Below, piece after piece: positions 43,032 to 52,930 of a stretch of 64,000 nucleotides of DNA; position 1 is the first letter of the stretch; each line of letters starts with the position of its first letter. The DNA lies in contig NZ_JAATVU010000032.1 of assembly GCF_013184745.1 (NCBI RefSeq), forward strand, positions 1 through 64,000, written 5' to 3'. The notes beneath the pieces were generated by a model, which worked only from the letters and a program-made list of their open reading frames with translations, made no database searches and was not told the origin of the DNA. The DNA is from Mangrovicoccus sp. HB161399. Its GTDB lineage: Bacteria; Pseudomonadota; Alphaproteobacteria; Rhodobacterales; Rhodobacteraceae. Made by a program: the position numbers and the translations under genes.

Positions 43032-43886
43032 GTGCAGGATAGCATCTTCATCGGGCTGGATGTCCACAAGGCGGCGATTTCGGTGGCCGTTGCGACGGAC
43101 GAGCGGGGCGGTGAGGTCCGCCACTGGGCACCGTCCCGCACCGGCCTGACCATGTCCGGAAACTGGCCGAGAAGCTGGGTGCTGGCGGCGGCAAGCTTCA
43201 CTTCTGCTACGAGGCCGGGCCCTGTGGCCACGGCCTTCATCGACAGCTTGTCAAAATGGGCACGACTGCACAGTCGTGGCACCCTCGCTGATACCGGTCA
43301 GGAGCGGAGACCGCGTTGAGACGCACCGCCGCGACGGCGTCATGCTGGCGAAGCTGCGACCCGGGCGGGAGAGCTGACCGCGGTCTGGGTTCCGGATGCG
43401 GCGCACGAGGCGATGCGGGACCTGGTCCGGGCGCGGACCACGACCATGCGCGGTGTCGCGTTCATCGTCGCGGTCACCGTTGTCTCCGAAGCCGGCGACT
43501 TCCACCGCTCCGGCAATCCGCGGCAGCTGATGGCCCAACTCGGCTTGACGCCACAGGACGCATTCGAGCGGCGCCAGCCTCCGCCGCGGCGGGATCACCA
43601 GGGCAGGCAGCGGGCCTGCACGGCAGGCCCTGATCGAGGGGGCATGGAGCAGCCGCGGGTCAGCCGCAAGCTGCACGACCGGGTCGAGGGGCTTCCGGCG
43701 GCTGTCCGGGACATCGCCTGGAAGGGGCAGCTGCGGATGTGCCCGCGCTATCGCCGTCTGGCGGCTGCGGGCAAGCCGAAGGTGGTCGTGACCACGGCCA
43801 TTGCCCGCGAGATGGTGGGCTTCATCTGGGCCATCGCGCGGACGGTGGCGGCAGACCCGGCCCGCGCGGCCGTGAGGGCTGCTTAG
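43032..43886 (+). pseudogene. IS110-family transposase, frameshifted and internally deleted
   Basis: Starts GTG at 43032 after GGGGAGAAACC and reads IFIGLDVHKAAISVAVA with ERGGEVRHW, the DEDD-type N-terminus of IS110. The frame then shifts; another frame carries [36 protein letters not shown] and, later, [25 protein letters not shown]. That joins directly to RGVAFIVAVTVVSEAGDFHRSGNPRQLMAQLGLTP of the Tnp_20 domain, so about 100 residues between the two domains are missing. Further shifts precede the well-kept end RKLHDRVEGLPAAVRDIAWKGQLRMCPRYRRL. Several disabling changes: non-functional. Confidence 0.82.
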
Positions 43887-44187
43887 AAGGAAGGACATCC
43901 CTCCGGCCCGCCGATGCGCAAGGCCGGGGGCTGAACGCGGTGGGGAATCCTCGTGCCCTGTCATGAGCCGGAAACGACGCTCGATCCTTAGAGCAAGGCA
44001 GCCCCAGGACGAAACACGGTCATGCGGTAGCCAGCCCGCGCATGAGAGCTTGCTCAACCGTCGTCTCAGTTTCGCCCCCAGCCTTGCGCATCTCCAACAC
44101 GCCGCGCCCGGCACCGCCGGAAGATTGGCCTTGGAACAAGGGGTTGACAGCGATCATGAGAGCAGGGTCCTGTGCCCAGCCGGGCCC

Positions 44188-44607
44188 CGACGCCGGTTGC
44201 AGAACATGGTCCGCCCGCTGCGGAGCAGCGGCGGAGACAGGCATGCGCGGGGCGGACCACACGAGCGGATCGCCGTCCAGCCATGCCGATCCGGAGGCGC
44301 GCATCCCGGCGCGGCATCCGCTGCGGACAAACCGGCAGGCGGCGAAGCGGGCCATGGAGCCGCCGTCGGTCCGAGGCCCATGGCGAACGCGCCCGCCGAC
44401 CGCGACGGCGGCTTCGCGGCGCTCCGCGCCGGTTGTGGCCGCCGCCAGATCGCCCCCGAGCGGCTGGTCCGGGCCAGCCTGCTGCACATCCCGTTCCCGG
44501 TCCGCTCCGGGCGGCAGCTGATGGCGCAGCTGGACCGCGACCTGCCGGTCCGCCGGTTCGCCGGGCTCGGCATCGGTGGCCCCGTGTGGGGCGAAGGCCG
44601 TCCCGGA
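44188..44607 (+). pseudogene. IS5-like transposase N-terminal remnant, copy B
   Basis: From the ATG at 44243 it reads MRGADHTSGSPSSHADPE then ARIPARHPLR, and after a frame change near 44380 continues GGFAALRAGCGRRQIAPE and RLVRASLLHIPFPVRSGRQL with MAQLDRDLPVRRFAGLGI, the conserved IS5 block (FRWFVGLG). The rest of the transposase, with the DDE residues, is absent or unrecognisable. It is homologous over at least 280 bases to the minus-strand fragment at 1-285, including about 55 bases before the ATG and the same frame break. Confidence 0.75.
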
Positions 44608-45541
44608 AGTGATCCGGGGGATCAATTCGGCCCTGAACGGGCGGAGCCCTGGGCCGGAGGCCGGCCGCGGTCGAGCCGGGACCCGCGCCCGGCCGCGGAG
44701 CACGGACATCGGGAGCGTCCTGAGTCATGTCCTGCCCGGTGGCGTCCTCGCGCGCCGCGTCCGCAAGGCCTGCGCCGCGAGGATTGGGCCGCTCATCGGG
44801 GCAGAGGCAGACAGGGACGCATGCGGAAGTGCCCGCCCTCCGAAACCTCCGGATACCAGCCGTCCGGCTGCACAGGCACCGTATTCTGCGCGCTGCCCGA
44901 ACCCCGGCCCGTGCGCAAGACGCCGAAGCGGCCGAGATCATCGGTCAATCGGCAGAGAATGCGCCGCGCGAATGGCAGCCGGACATCAGGCACGACCGCC
45001 CGGACGGCCGGAGAGAAGCCCGCGGAACCAGCTCGCAGCACTTGCCCCCAATGGACAGCGCCCAGCCGAACGCAGCTTCCAAATAGGGACGATTTGCAAT
45101 GCGGACCAACCCAAGATGAGCGCCGATCCGCATCGGTCCGCATCGAAAATCCTCGACCTCGGCGGGCTCCGGACCCGCGACGGCTGGCAGGCAAGCGGAC
45201 GGATGCGGCCCTCTTGCGCAAATGCCGGAGGATGCGCGGTTTCCAATGATCCATATCAATGATTTGACATTCCATCATTACTATACGTCAATTGCCGCGC
45301 GCCGCGCCGCAGGGCGCGCCGGGGGGGCTCTCGCGAGGGCCGCGAAGAATTTCGGCCCGCCTGTCCCGTTGGGCACGGCGGCGGTGAGTGCCGTTTTCCG
45401 ATGTCCGGACAAGTCCCAGTCATCCCGGCCCGAAGGGCAACCTGCCGGGGACGTGCCTGCCCGCAACCCGTCTCCGCCTCCGATCCGGCGGGGGCCTCTG
45501 CCGCGATTGCCCGGCAGTGCCGAGACCGAAGGAGCGGAAAC
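44608..45541. other. gene-free stretch with an AT-rich patch upstream of the DUF1254 cluster
   Basis: No recognisable coding sequence; the open frames are Arg/Pro/Ala-rich. An unusually AT-rich patch at about 45244-45295 contains TTGACATTCC but no well-spaced -10 box that I can defend. It is the most likely region for the promoter of the plus-strand genes starting at 45542. Confidence 0.4.
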
Positions 45542-46597
45542 ATGACCTTCGCAGGAAGACCGGCCGCCGCCTGCGCCGCCGCCGCCATGGCGCTGGCAGG
45601 CGCCGCCGCGGCGCAGGACCGGGGCGGCGACCTGAAGGGGCTGCTCGAAAGCCGTGAGGTGCCGGTCGACATCACCAATTTCGTCCGCGCCGCGACCGAA
45701 ATCGAATTCGAGAAATACCTGGCGCTGTCGGGCGGGGTGAACCAGCTGCTGCATATCCGCGAGGTCACGCCGGTCGAGCGCCAGCCGACCATCCGGATGA
45801 ACCGCGACACGATCTACAGCATGGCGCTGGCCGACATCAGCAAGGGCGCGACGCTGGTCCTGCCCGATACCGGGGACCGCTACATCTCGGCGCAGGTCGT
45901 CAACCAGGACCACTACATGAACAAGGTCTTCCTCGGCGGCGGCACCTATGCGCTCGACATGGAGACCTTCACGACGCCCTATGTCGTGATCATCATACGG
46001 ACGCTGGCCGATGCCTCGGACCCGGCGGACATGGAGGCCGCGCATGCGCTGCAGGATGCCATCTCGCTCGAGGCCGGGTCCACTTCCTCCTTCGTCGTGC
46101 CTAACTACGACATGGACGATTTCCGCGCCGTCCTGAATGCGGCGCTGGAGCTGTCGCGCTTCGCCCCGGACAGCCGCGACACCTTCGGACCCGAGGGCGA
46201 GGTCGCGCCGCTGCGCCATTTCCTCGGCGCGGCCTTCGGCTGGGGCGGGCTGCCGGAAACCGAAGCCTACTACCTGAATGTCGAGCCGGGGCTGCCGGCC
46301 GGGGAATACAGGATCGACGTGCCCGCCGACGTGCCGGTCGGCGCCTTCTGGTCGGTCAGCCTCTACAATGCGGACGGCTTCTACCAGAAGAACGCGCTCG
46401 GCGCCTACAACGTCAATTCGGTCTCAGGAACCCGCAACGACGACGGCGGCATGACCGTGCATTTCGGCGGCTGCGATGACGGGCGGGAGAACTGCCTGCC
46501 GGTCATGGAGGGCTGGAACTACGTCGTCCGCCTCTACCGGCCGGGACCCGCGATCCTGGACGGAAGCTGGTCCTTCCCCGCGGTGGCACCGATGTGA
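45542..46597 (+). CDS. secreted DUF1254/DUF1214-domain protein
   Basis: 351 residues with a signal peptide (about 1-24, AAAMALAGAAAAQ). The DUF1254 part holds EVTPVERQPTIRMNRDTIYSMALADISKGATLVLPDTGDRYISAQVVNQDHY; the DUF1214 part holds LPAGEYRIDVPADVPVGAFWSVSLYNADGFYQKNALGAYNVNS. The fold is beta-rich and the biochemical role of the family is not established. AAGGAG eight bases before the ATG. First gene of a five-gene plus-strand envelope cluster with an outer-membrane barrel and a DUF3604 protein. Confidence 0.85.
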   Translation: MTFAGRPAAACAAAAMALAGAAAAQDRGGDLKGLLESREVPVDITNFVRAATEIEFEKYLALSGGVNQLLHIREVTPVERQPTIRMNRDTIYSMALADISKGATLVLPDTGDRYISAQVVNQDHYMNKVFLGGGTYALDMETFTTPYVVIIIRTLADASDPADMEAAHALQDAISLEAGSTSSFVVPNYDMDDFRAVLNAALELSRFAPDSRDTFGPEGEVAPLRHFLGAAFGWGGLPETEAYYLNVEPGLPAGEYRIDVPADVPVGAFWSVSLYNADGFYQKNALGAYNVNSVSGTRNDDGGMTVHFGGCDDGRENCLPVMEGWNYVVRLYRPGPAILDGSWSFPAVAPM

Positions 46598-46603
46598 GCC
46601 CGT

Positions 46604-46627
46604 CCCGTCGGCCGCGCGGCCGGCGGG
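46604..46627 (+). terminator. intercistronic stem-loop after the DUF1254 gene
   Basis: CCCGTCGGCC and GGCCGGCGGG pair over 10 positions (one G-U in RNA) around a GCGC loop, 6 bases beyond the stop. No T-run; likely message stabilisation or attenuation before the outer-membrane protein gene. Confidence 0.5.
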
Positions 46628-46690
46628 CAAGCCTGGACCCCGGGCCGGGTTCCCCGAGAGCCCCGCCCGCCCGAAACGAGGAGACGCGAA

Positions 46691-47449
46691 ATGAAAGTGC
46701 CCGGGAAATGCCTGTCCTCCGCCTGTGCGGCCCTGCTCCTCCAGTTGCCGGGGGCAATGCCCGCGGCGGCGGCCGGAGATTGGGAACTCACCGTCACGCC
46801 CTATGCCTGGATGTCCGGGATCGACGGCGATCTCGGCACGATTCCGGGCTATCCGGCGCAGTCCGTGGACCTGTCCTTCGGCGACATCTGGGATGACCTG
46901 GATTACGGCCTGTTCCTCTTCGCCAGCGCGCGCAACGGGCCCTGGGTCTTCTATCTCGACAGCTCGGCGGTGCAGACGACCTCCAAGGAGAACGTCAACG
47001 GCCCGACGGTGAAGAGCGTCGAGATCGAGAGCCGCACCTCCAACCTGGCCATGGCGGTCGGCCGGACCGTCGCGGCGGCCCCGGGCTACAATCTCGATGT
47101 CTACGGCGGCTTCCGCTACTGGAGCCTCGAGAACGACTACAAGGTCCGCACCGCGGCGGCGACCTACCGCAAGGACACCGATGCCGACTGGACCGACCCG
47201 ATCATCGGGCTTGCCGGGCGCTATGAGTTGGCGGAGAAGTGGACGGCCTTCGGCTCCGCCGACATCGGCGGGTTCGGCGCTGGGGCTGACCTGGAATGGA
47301 CGGTGACAGCCGGCGTGAACTGGGCCTTCAGCGACCTGGCCGCGCTCTCGGTGGGCTGGCGCCATCTCTACATCGATTACGACGATGACGGCACGGTCTA
47401 CGACGTCACCCAGTCCGGGCCGATCCTCGGCCTGACCTTCAAGTTCTAG
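46691..47449 (+). CDS. outer-membrane beta-barrel protein
   Basis: 252 residues. Signal peptide about 1-28 (ending PAAAAG), then alternating amphipathic strands with aromatic girdles: WELTVTPYAWMSGIDGDLG, YGLFLFASARNGPWVFYLDSSAV, NLDVYGGFRYWSLENDYKV, and the final strand GPILGLTFKF ending in Phe. About eight to twelve strands are predicted by eye, so a small barrel rather than a trimeric porin. Related proteins accompany DUF1254 genes in other proteobacteria. Function unknown; it may provide passage for the substrate handled by its neighbours. A GAGGAG-like site lies just before the ATG. Confidence 0.8.
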   Translation: MKVPGKCLSSACAALLLQLPGAMPAAAAGDWELTVTPYAWMSGIDGDLGTIPGYPAQSVDLSFGDIWDDLDYGLFLFASARNGPWVFYLDSSAVQTTSKENVNGPTVKSVEIESRTSNLAMAVGRTVAAAPGYNLDVYGGFRYWSLENDYKVRTAAATYRKDTDADWTDPIIGLAGRYELAEKWTAFGSADIGGFGAGADLEWTVTAGVNWAFSDLAALSVGWRHLYIDYDDDGTVYDVTQSGPILGLTFKF

Positions 47450-47479
47450 AACCGCGGCGCCTGCGGAGGGGGGGAAACC

Positions 47480-49402
47480 ATGACGACCTTCAGAACATTC
47501 GCCGCGGGGGCGTGCGCAGCCTCGGCCTTGCTCGCGGGCCTGCCCGCGGCCTCCCAGGAACTGGTGGGCATGGCGCCGGAACCGGACGTGCAGTATTCGC
47601 CCTACCTGCAGCGGGACTATCCCGACCAGGTGCTGTTCGGCGACACCCACCTGCACACGGCCTATTCGGCCGATGCCGGGCTGGTGGGCGCCACGACCAC
47701 GCCCGATGACGCCTACCGCTTCGCCAAGGGCGAGACGGTGGTCTCCTCGAACGGCATCCCGGCCCGGCTGGCGCGGCCGCTGGATTTCCTGGTGGTCGCC
47801 GATCATGCGGAGAACCTGGGCCTCTACATCGCGCTCGACGAGACCAGCGCGCTCCTGCAAGGCAATGCCTGGGCCGAGGGGCTGAGCCGGGTGTTCGCGC
47901 CGCGCGACGGCAAGGCGATGGCCGAGGCCTATCTCTACTGGGCCGCGGCCTTCGTCAGCGAGGACAGGAAGGGCGATCCGCTGAAGGACACCCCCCTGGC
48001 CACCACGATGTGGCAGCGGATGACCGAGGCGGCCGAACGCCACAACGCGCCGGGCAGCTTCACCGCGCTGATCGGCTATGAATGGACCTCGGGGCCGGCC
48101 GGCAACAACCTGCACCGCAACGTCATCTTCCGGGACGGCAAGGCCGAGGCGGACCGCGTCATCCCCTTTTCCGCTTATGACAGCGAAGATCCGGAAGACC
48201 TCTGGGCCTGGATGCAGGGCTACGAGGACGCGACGGGCGGGCGGCTGCTGGCGATCCCGCATAACGGCAACCTGTCGAACGGGCTGATGTTCGACGACGT
48301 GACGCTGACCGGGCGGGTGCCGATCGACGCGGACTACGCGGAACGGCGGATGCGCTGGGAACCGGTCTACGAGGTCACCCAGATCAAGGGAGACGGCGAG
48401 GCGCATCCGTCCCTGTCGCCGGAGGATCCCTTCGCCGATTACGGCACCTGGGACCGCGGCAGCTTCGGGCTGGAGCCGAAGACGCCGGAGATGCTGCCGC
48501 GCGAATATGCCCGCGAGGCGCTGAAGCGCGGGCTGGCCTACGAGGCGGCGCTGGGAGCCAATCCGTTCAAGTTCGGCATGATCGGCTCGACCGACTCCCA
48601 TACCGGGCTCTCGACCGCGGAAGAGTCGAATTTCTTCGGCAAGGCGCCGATGGTGGAGCCGACCGCCGACCCGGTGCGCTTCGAGGAGGCGATCACCGGC
48701 CGGATGACGCCGGACGACCCCTCGGATGACCAGGTGCACGGCATGGGGCTGGCCTCCGGAATGACCGCCGTCTGGGCGCGGGAGAACACCCGCGAGGCGA
48801 TCTGGGACGCGCTGAAGCGCAAGGAGGTCTATGCCACGACCGGGCCGCGCATCCGCATCCGGGTGTTTGCCGGAACTGAGTTCGAACCGGCGGATCTCGA
48901 CCGCTCGGATTTCGCGGCCCATGGCTACGCGGCCGGGGTGCCGATGGGCGGCGACCTCTCCGGCAGACCGCAGAGCGGTCCGCCGCAGCTGCTGGTCAAG
49001 GTGCTGAGGGACCCCGACGGGGCAAATCTCGACCGGGTGCAGGTAGTAAAGGGCTGGCTGGACGCCGCCGGCGCGCTGCATGAAAGCATCCGCGACATCG
49101 CCTGCTCGGACGCCCGTCCGATCGAGGCCGGGACCTGCGCAGGCGATGTCGGCAGCACGGTGGACGTGGCGGCGGCGAGCTATTCCAACAGCATCGGCGC
49201 GCCCTTCCTTCAGGCGTTCTGGGAGGATCCGGCCTTCGATCCGGCGCAGCGCGCCTTCTACTACGTGCGGGTGCTGGAGATCCCGACGCCGCGCTGGACG
49301 ACCTATGATGCGGGCTTCTTCGGCGTGCCGCTGCCGGATTACGTGCCGCCGGAGCAGCAGGAGCGCGCCTATACATCGCCGGTCTGGTACACGCCCGGCT
49401 GA
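47480..49402 (+). CDS. secreted DUF3604 (PHP-like metal-dependent) protein
   Basis: 640 residues with a signal peptide (cut near PAASQ). PHP-type metal motifs are visible: GDTHLHTAYSADA near the mature N-terminus, LVVADHAENLG, LAIPHNGNLSNG and IGSTDSHTGLS, with a conserved AIWDALKRKEVYATTGPRI. DUF3604 proteins are predicted metal-dependent hydrolases of unknown substrate, often encoded beside sulfatases or DUF1254 genes. Thirty bases after the barrel gene, with a GGAGGGGGGG ribosome site. Exported, so it acts in the periplasm or outside. Confidence 0.85.
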   Translation: MTTFRTFAAGACAASALLAGLPAASQELVGMAPEPDVQYSPYLQRDYPDQVLFGDTHLHTAYSADAGLVGATTTPDDAYRFAKGETVVSSNGIPARLARPLDFLVVADHAENLGLYIALDETSALLQGNAWAEGLSRVFAPRDGKAMAEAYLYWAAAFVSEDRKGDPLKDTPLATTMWQRMTEAAERHNAPGSFTALIGYEWTSGPAGNNLHRNVIFRDGKAEADRVIPFSAYDSEDPEDLWAWMQGYEDATGGRLLAIPHNGNLSNGLMFDDVTLTGRVPIDADYAERRMRWEPVYEVTQIKGDGEAHPSLSPEDPFADYGTWDRGSFGLEPKTPEMLPREYAREALKRGLAYEAALGANPFKFGMIGSTDSHTGLSTAEESNFFGKAPMVEPTADPVRFEEAITGRMTPDDPSDDQVHGMGLASGMTAVWARENTREAIWDALKRKEVYATTGPRIRIRVFAGTEFEPADLDRSDFAAHGYAAGVPMGGDLSGRPQSGPPQLLVKVLRDPDGANLDRVQVVKGWLDAAGALHESIRDIACSDARPIEAGTCAGDVGSTVDVAAASYSNSIGAPFLQAFWEDPAFDPAQRAFYYVRVLEIPTPRWTTYDAGFFGVPLPDYVPPEQQERAYTSPVWYTPG

Positions 49403-49464
49403 CGGCCCCGGCCGGCGCCCCAGGGTCCGCCGCCACGCGCAAAGCGAAGCGCTCCGGACGTCCG

Positions 49465-49483
49465 CGGCCCGGCTGCCGGGCCG
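49465..49483 (+). terminator. intercistronic stem-loop before the RcnB-like gene
   Basis: CGGCCCGGC-T-GCCGGGCCG, a perfect inverted repeat of 9-base arms in the 118-base gap between the DUF3604 and RcnB-like genes. No T-run. Confidence 0.5.
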
Positions 49484-49520
49484 GACGGGACGGAAACCGG
49501 AGCTTCCGAGGAGGACAACC

Positions 49521-49880
49521 ATGGAGACCAATCGTGCCATGATGCTTGTTCTGGCCATCGCGCTGGCCCTGCCGGCGGCGGCCGACGACAAGAAGCCGGG
49601 CAAGGTTCTGCCGCTGCCGCCCGGGGCGTCCGCGGGAACGCCGCCCGGGCTGGCCAAGAAGCCGGCCGGGATGCCGCCGGGCCAGCTCAGGAAGGTCTAC
49701 CGCAACGGCGAGGCGCTTCCCAAGGACCTGATCTGGATCACCGATTACGACAAGTGGCGCCTGCCGCCGCTGCTGCCGGGCCAGGGCTATGCGCGCTATG
49801 ACGGCGAGGTCTACAGGGTGGCGCGCGACACGGCCGTCGTGCTGGAGGCCATCGGCATCGTCTCCGACCTCATGAAGTGA
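49521..49880 (+). CDS. small RcnB/CigR-like exported protein
   Basis: 119 residues. Short signal peptide (AMMLVLAIALALPAAAD), a Pro/Gly-rich linker with PPGLAKKPAGMPPGQ, then a compact domain LPKDLIWITDYDKWRLPPLLPGQGYARYDGEVYRVARDTAVVLEAIGIVSDLMK. That domain resembles RcnB / anti-virulence regulator CigR proteins in which Tyr and Trp are conserved. Strong GAGGAGG seven bases before the ATG. Periplasmic, possibly metal- or stress-related; function not known. Confidence 0.78.
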   Translation: METNRAMMLVLAIALALPAAADDKKPGKVLPLPPGASAGTPPGLAKKPAGMPPGQLRKVYRNGEALPKDLIWITDYDKWRLPPLLPGQGYARYDGEVYRVARDTAVVLEAIGIVSDLMK

Positions 49881-50001
49881 GCGGATGCCATCGGCCCGCG
49901 GGACCAGCGCGCCGTCCCGTCCCCGCGTCGGCTGCGGACAACGGGACGGCGCAAGCGCCGCCGCGCCGGTGGTCCGCCCGCCCCGGCCCGGAACCCGCAT
50001 C

Positions 50002-51290
50002 TTGATACAGCGGCTGATCGGGATCGCCGTGCTGGCCTTCCTCGCGGCGGTTGCGCCCGCCGTCCGGGCCGCCCCCGGCGGCAGCCGGAACGCGCAGGTC
50101 GAAGGCCTCATGCAGCGGATCCTGGATCCCGCAACCGGGCCTCAGGACATGCGGCTGCATCTCTCGCCGCCTGCCGCCCCGGAACTGTCGCCCCTCGCGG
50201 AGGCGGCGCGGCTCCAGATCCGGTCGGCGCTGATCCGCGCGGTCGATCTGAAGACGGCGCGGGCAGACGCGGCCCCGGACCAGCGCGACGGCCTCCGCAG
50301 CCAGATCGTGGACAATTCCGAGACCGCGTACGGCCTGACCGCGAAATACCGCCGGATCCTCAATGCCTGGGAAGACCGCGGCGGCGATCCGGAGGCAATC
50401 CTGCCGCACCGGCGCTATCTGGCGTCTCTGGCCCGGGATCTGGTCCGGACCACGGAGTTCCGGGCGCTGGCATCGCTTTTCGCGGACTGGCTGCGGTCGC
50501 CTTCGGGCGGCCTGCGCGCGCTGTTCGATCTTGCCGCCGTGCTGGCCTGGATCTTCGGCCTGCTGGCCGTGTCCGCCTTCGCGCGGACCGTGACGCGGCG
50601 GCGGATCGGCCGGGGCAGGAACATCTCGGTGCTGCTGTGCAACTTCATGGCGCAGGCGGCCTGCTGGCTGACGCTCGGCGCCGAGCTGGTGACCATGCTG
50701 TCCTTCTTCGGCACTGGACCAGTCCGCTCCTGGCGGTGTTCGGCGGGGTCAGCTTCATCCTGGGCTTCGCGCTGCAGGACATGATCGGCAATATTGCCGG
50801 CGGCCTGATGATCATGGTCAACCGGCCCTTCGACACGGGCGATTTCGTCCGGGCAGGCAGCGAGGCCGGCTTCGTCGAGGCGATGTCGCTGGTACCGACC
50901 AGGATCAGGACGCCCGACAACCAGATCATCCAGATCCCGGATTCCCGGGTCTGGTCCGGCGTGATCGCGAATGCCAGCGCCTCCGGGACCCGCCGCGTCG
51001 ACCTTGTCTTCGGGATCTCCTATTCCGACGACGCCCGCCTGGCGATCGCGCTGCTGGAGCGCCTGGTGGACGAGCACCCGCTGTGCCTTGCCACACCCGC
51101 GCCGGAGATCTTCGTGGGCGAACTGGCAGACAGCGCGGTCAACATATTCTGCCGCCCCTGGGTCGCGACGCCGGACGACTGGAAGGTCTTCTGGGGCCTT
51201 ACCGCGGCGGCCAAGGACGGCTTCGACGCCGCTGGCATCTCCATCCCGTTCCCGCAGGTCGAAATCCATCCCGTTCCCGCAGCCCTTCAC
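50002..51290 (+). pseudogene. MscS-family mechanosensitive channel, frameshifted
   Basis: The first part, from about TTG 50002, reads LIQRLIGIAVLAFLAAVAPAVRA (signal peptide), a periplasmic helical region and membrane helices ending LGAELVTMLSFFGTG. It then leaves frame near 50720. The -1 frame continues with the pore helix and beta domain SPLLAVFGGVSFILGFALQDMIGN, NRPFDTGDFV, and LVPTRIRTPDNQIIQIPDSRVW. A single base deletion or sequence error around 50715-50727 would explain it. MscS homology ends near FPQVEIHPVPAAL (51290) but the frame stays open to 52130. As it stands the channel is broken. Final gene of the envelope cluster. Confidence 0.75.
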
Positions 51291-52930
51291 GGGCGCGCCG
51301 GAAACCGCCGCTCCGGCCGCCGCCGGACAGCCGCCGGCTGGCACATGAGGGCAAACACGGCCACGCCGGCGGACCATCGGCCCGGCTCCGCTGCTGCCGG
51401 ACCTCGCCGGGCTCCCGCCAGCGGCGCAGGACGGACCCGCCATGATCCTCCGGGGCACCGAGGACCGGGTGCAGGGCGACGGGGGGACCCCGTCGGAGAC
51501 GGCGGCCGCAGGGATCTCCTCGAAGAGGGCAGCCGCCATGCCGATGCCCGCCATGCGCCTGCCAGCACAGAGACGATCGCCGGCCGTGCGGCGCCCATCC
51601 CTCCGCCCGCCGCATGGCGGACACTCTCTGGCTCGCCACGCCGCCGGCGCGGAGGGTCTGCAACATCGAGGCCCCGGACTGCCGGATGCGGGCGGCCGAT
51701 GCCGAGACCGACCCGACGCGGCAGCCGGCAGCTCGCCCCGGGCAATCCTGGCGGCCGGGACAAGGACCTTGGCCAGGGTCTCCGGAGTCCCGGTGCGCGA
51801 CGGGGCGGCCGTGGCCGGACATTGCGGCAAGGCCCTCCGGTTCCCGGAAGCCGCCGGGCAGCTCGTGATCAGTTCCTGCCACTGCGACGCCCAGCCGGGC
51901 TGGAGGTCGAGCGGATCGCCCGGGGCCCGCCGCAAAGCTGCCGCCGGCGGCGACCTCCCTGTTCGGCGGTCGCGCCAGCCAGGCATCGGGGCCAGCCTCC
52001 GGCAGCTTCGGACGCATCTTCCTGCATCAGCCGGGACCCGCCGACGTCAGCTCCTTCACGACGCAGCCGCCGGCAAGATCACGGGGGACTTTGCCGGAAC
52101 CCTGGCCAATCGGGCCGGGCCGGGCGATGACGCGGCCACCGATTTCCCCGGAATCAGCTTCCCGGCCAGCGACAGCGCCGACCATTCCCCCGGTGCGTCC
52201 AGCCTCGCCCCCGAGGTCAGCCTGCCTCGTTCCGACCTCGCGCGCCGGAGACGCCGGGACACCCGGAGGAAACCGGCGGACTCGGCGGACACCTCACGCC
52301 AGGTGCCTGTGACACCGAAGCAGCCAACGCGCGGATCCCGCAGAGGTCCGGCACCGAAGGTGCGGCTGATCCAGGACCACCCGAGTCTCAACCCTGCCGG
52401 CGAGGTCCGAGCTTGCACCCGGATCCCGGACTGGCTTGATTTGCGCTAGGCGGCCATTGCGGCGGTTATGTCGATCCTTGCCCGGTTGGATGGGGCCGCC
52501 AAGGCGCGTGCCAGTCCGCGGCCAAGGGAGAGCTCGCTGCCCCGCGCGGTCCCGAGCCACTGCCGACCGGAGCTCTCCGGCGACATGGGCGTCTCGTTCC
52601 GGCCGGTCTGGTCCGGCAACGGAACGGACGGCCTGCTGTTGACCGTCTCCCATGGATCCCCGTCCCGCCACGATGCCTGTATTCCGATCAACTTCGCAGA
52701 CTGCAGGCCCTCCCCGCACGGTCCCGCGGCGGGTTCTCGCGGCCGGCTCGGCAACCATCCTGGCCAAAGCCGCCGGAACTCCTTCCAGACCAGACGCGGC
52801 AGCAGAGGTTCTTGCCGCGGGGTTTGACCGGCAGGGGCCATGCGCCTCGGCCGCTGCTGGAGTGCCGGGCCCGCCTGCGGTCCCGCCCGAGCCGGTGTCC
52901 GGGACGCCGCTCCGGTGCCCTTCCGGCGCG
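51291..52930. other. 1.6-kb stretch with no recognisable gene
   Basis: Long open frames exist on both strands but all are Arg/Pro/Ala/Gly-rich with no family signature, no signal peptide and no good ribosome site. It may hold a decayed gene or decayed mobile DNA; I found no clear IS motif. The MscS frame stays open into it until 52130. Confidence 0.45.

Noticed and set aside
46424-49657. A 1077-codon open frame on the minus strand
   Set aside because: It is antisense to the DUF1254, barrel and DUF3604 genes, all of which have signal peptides, family motifs and good ribosome sites. The antisense translation is His/Arg/Gly-rich without a recognisable family.
49885-50004. ATG at 49885 as the start of the MscS gene
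   Set aside because: It would add about 39 Arg/Pro/Ala-rich residues before a clear signal peptide; a TTG at 50002 directly precedes the hydrophobic segment.
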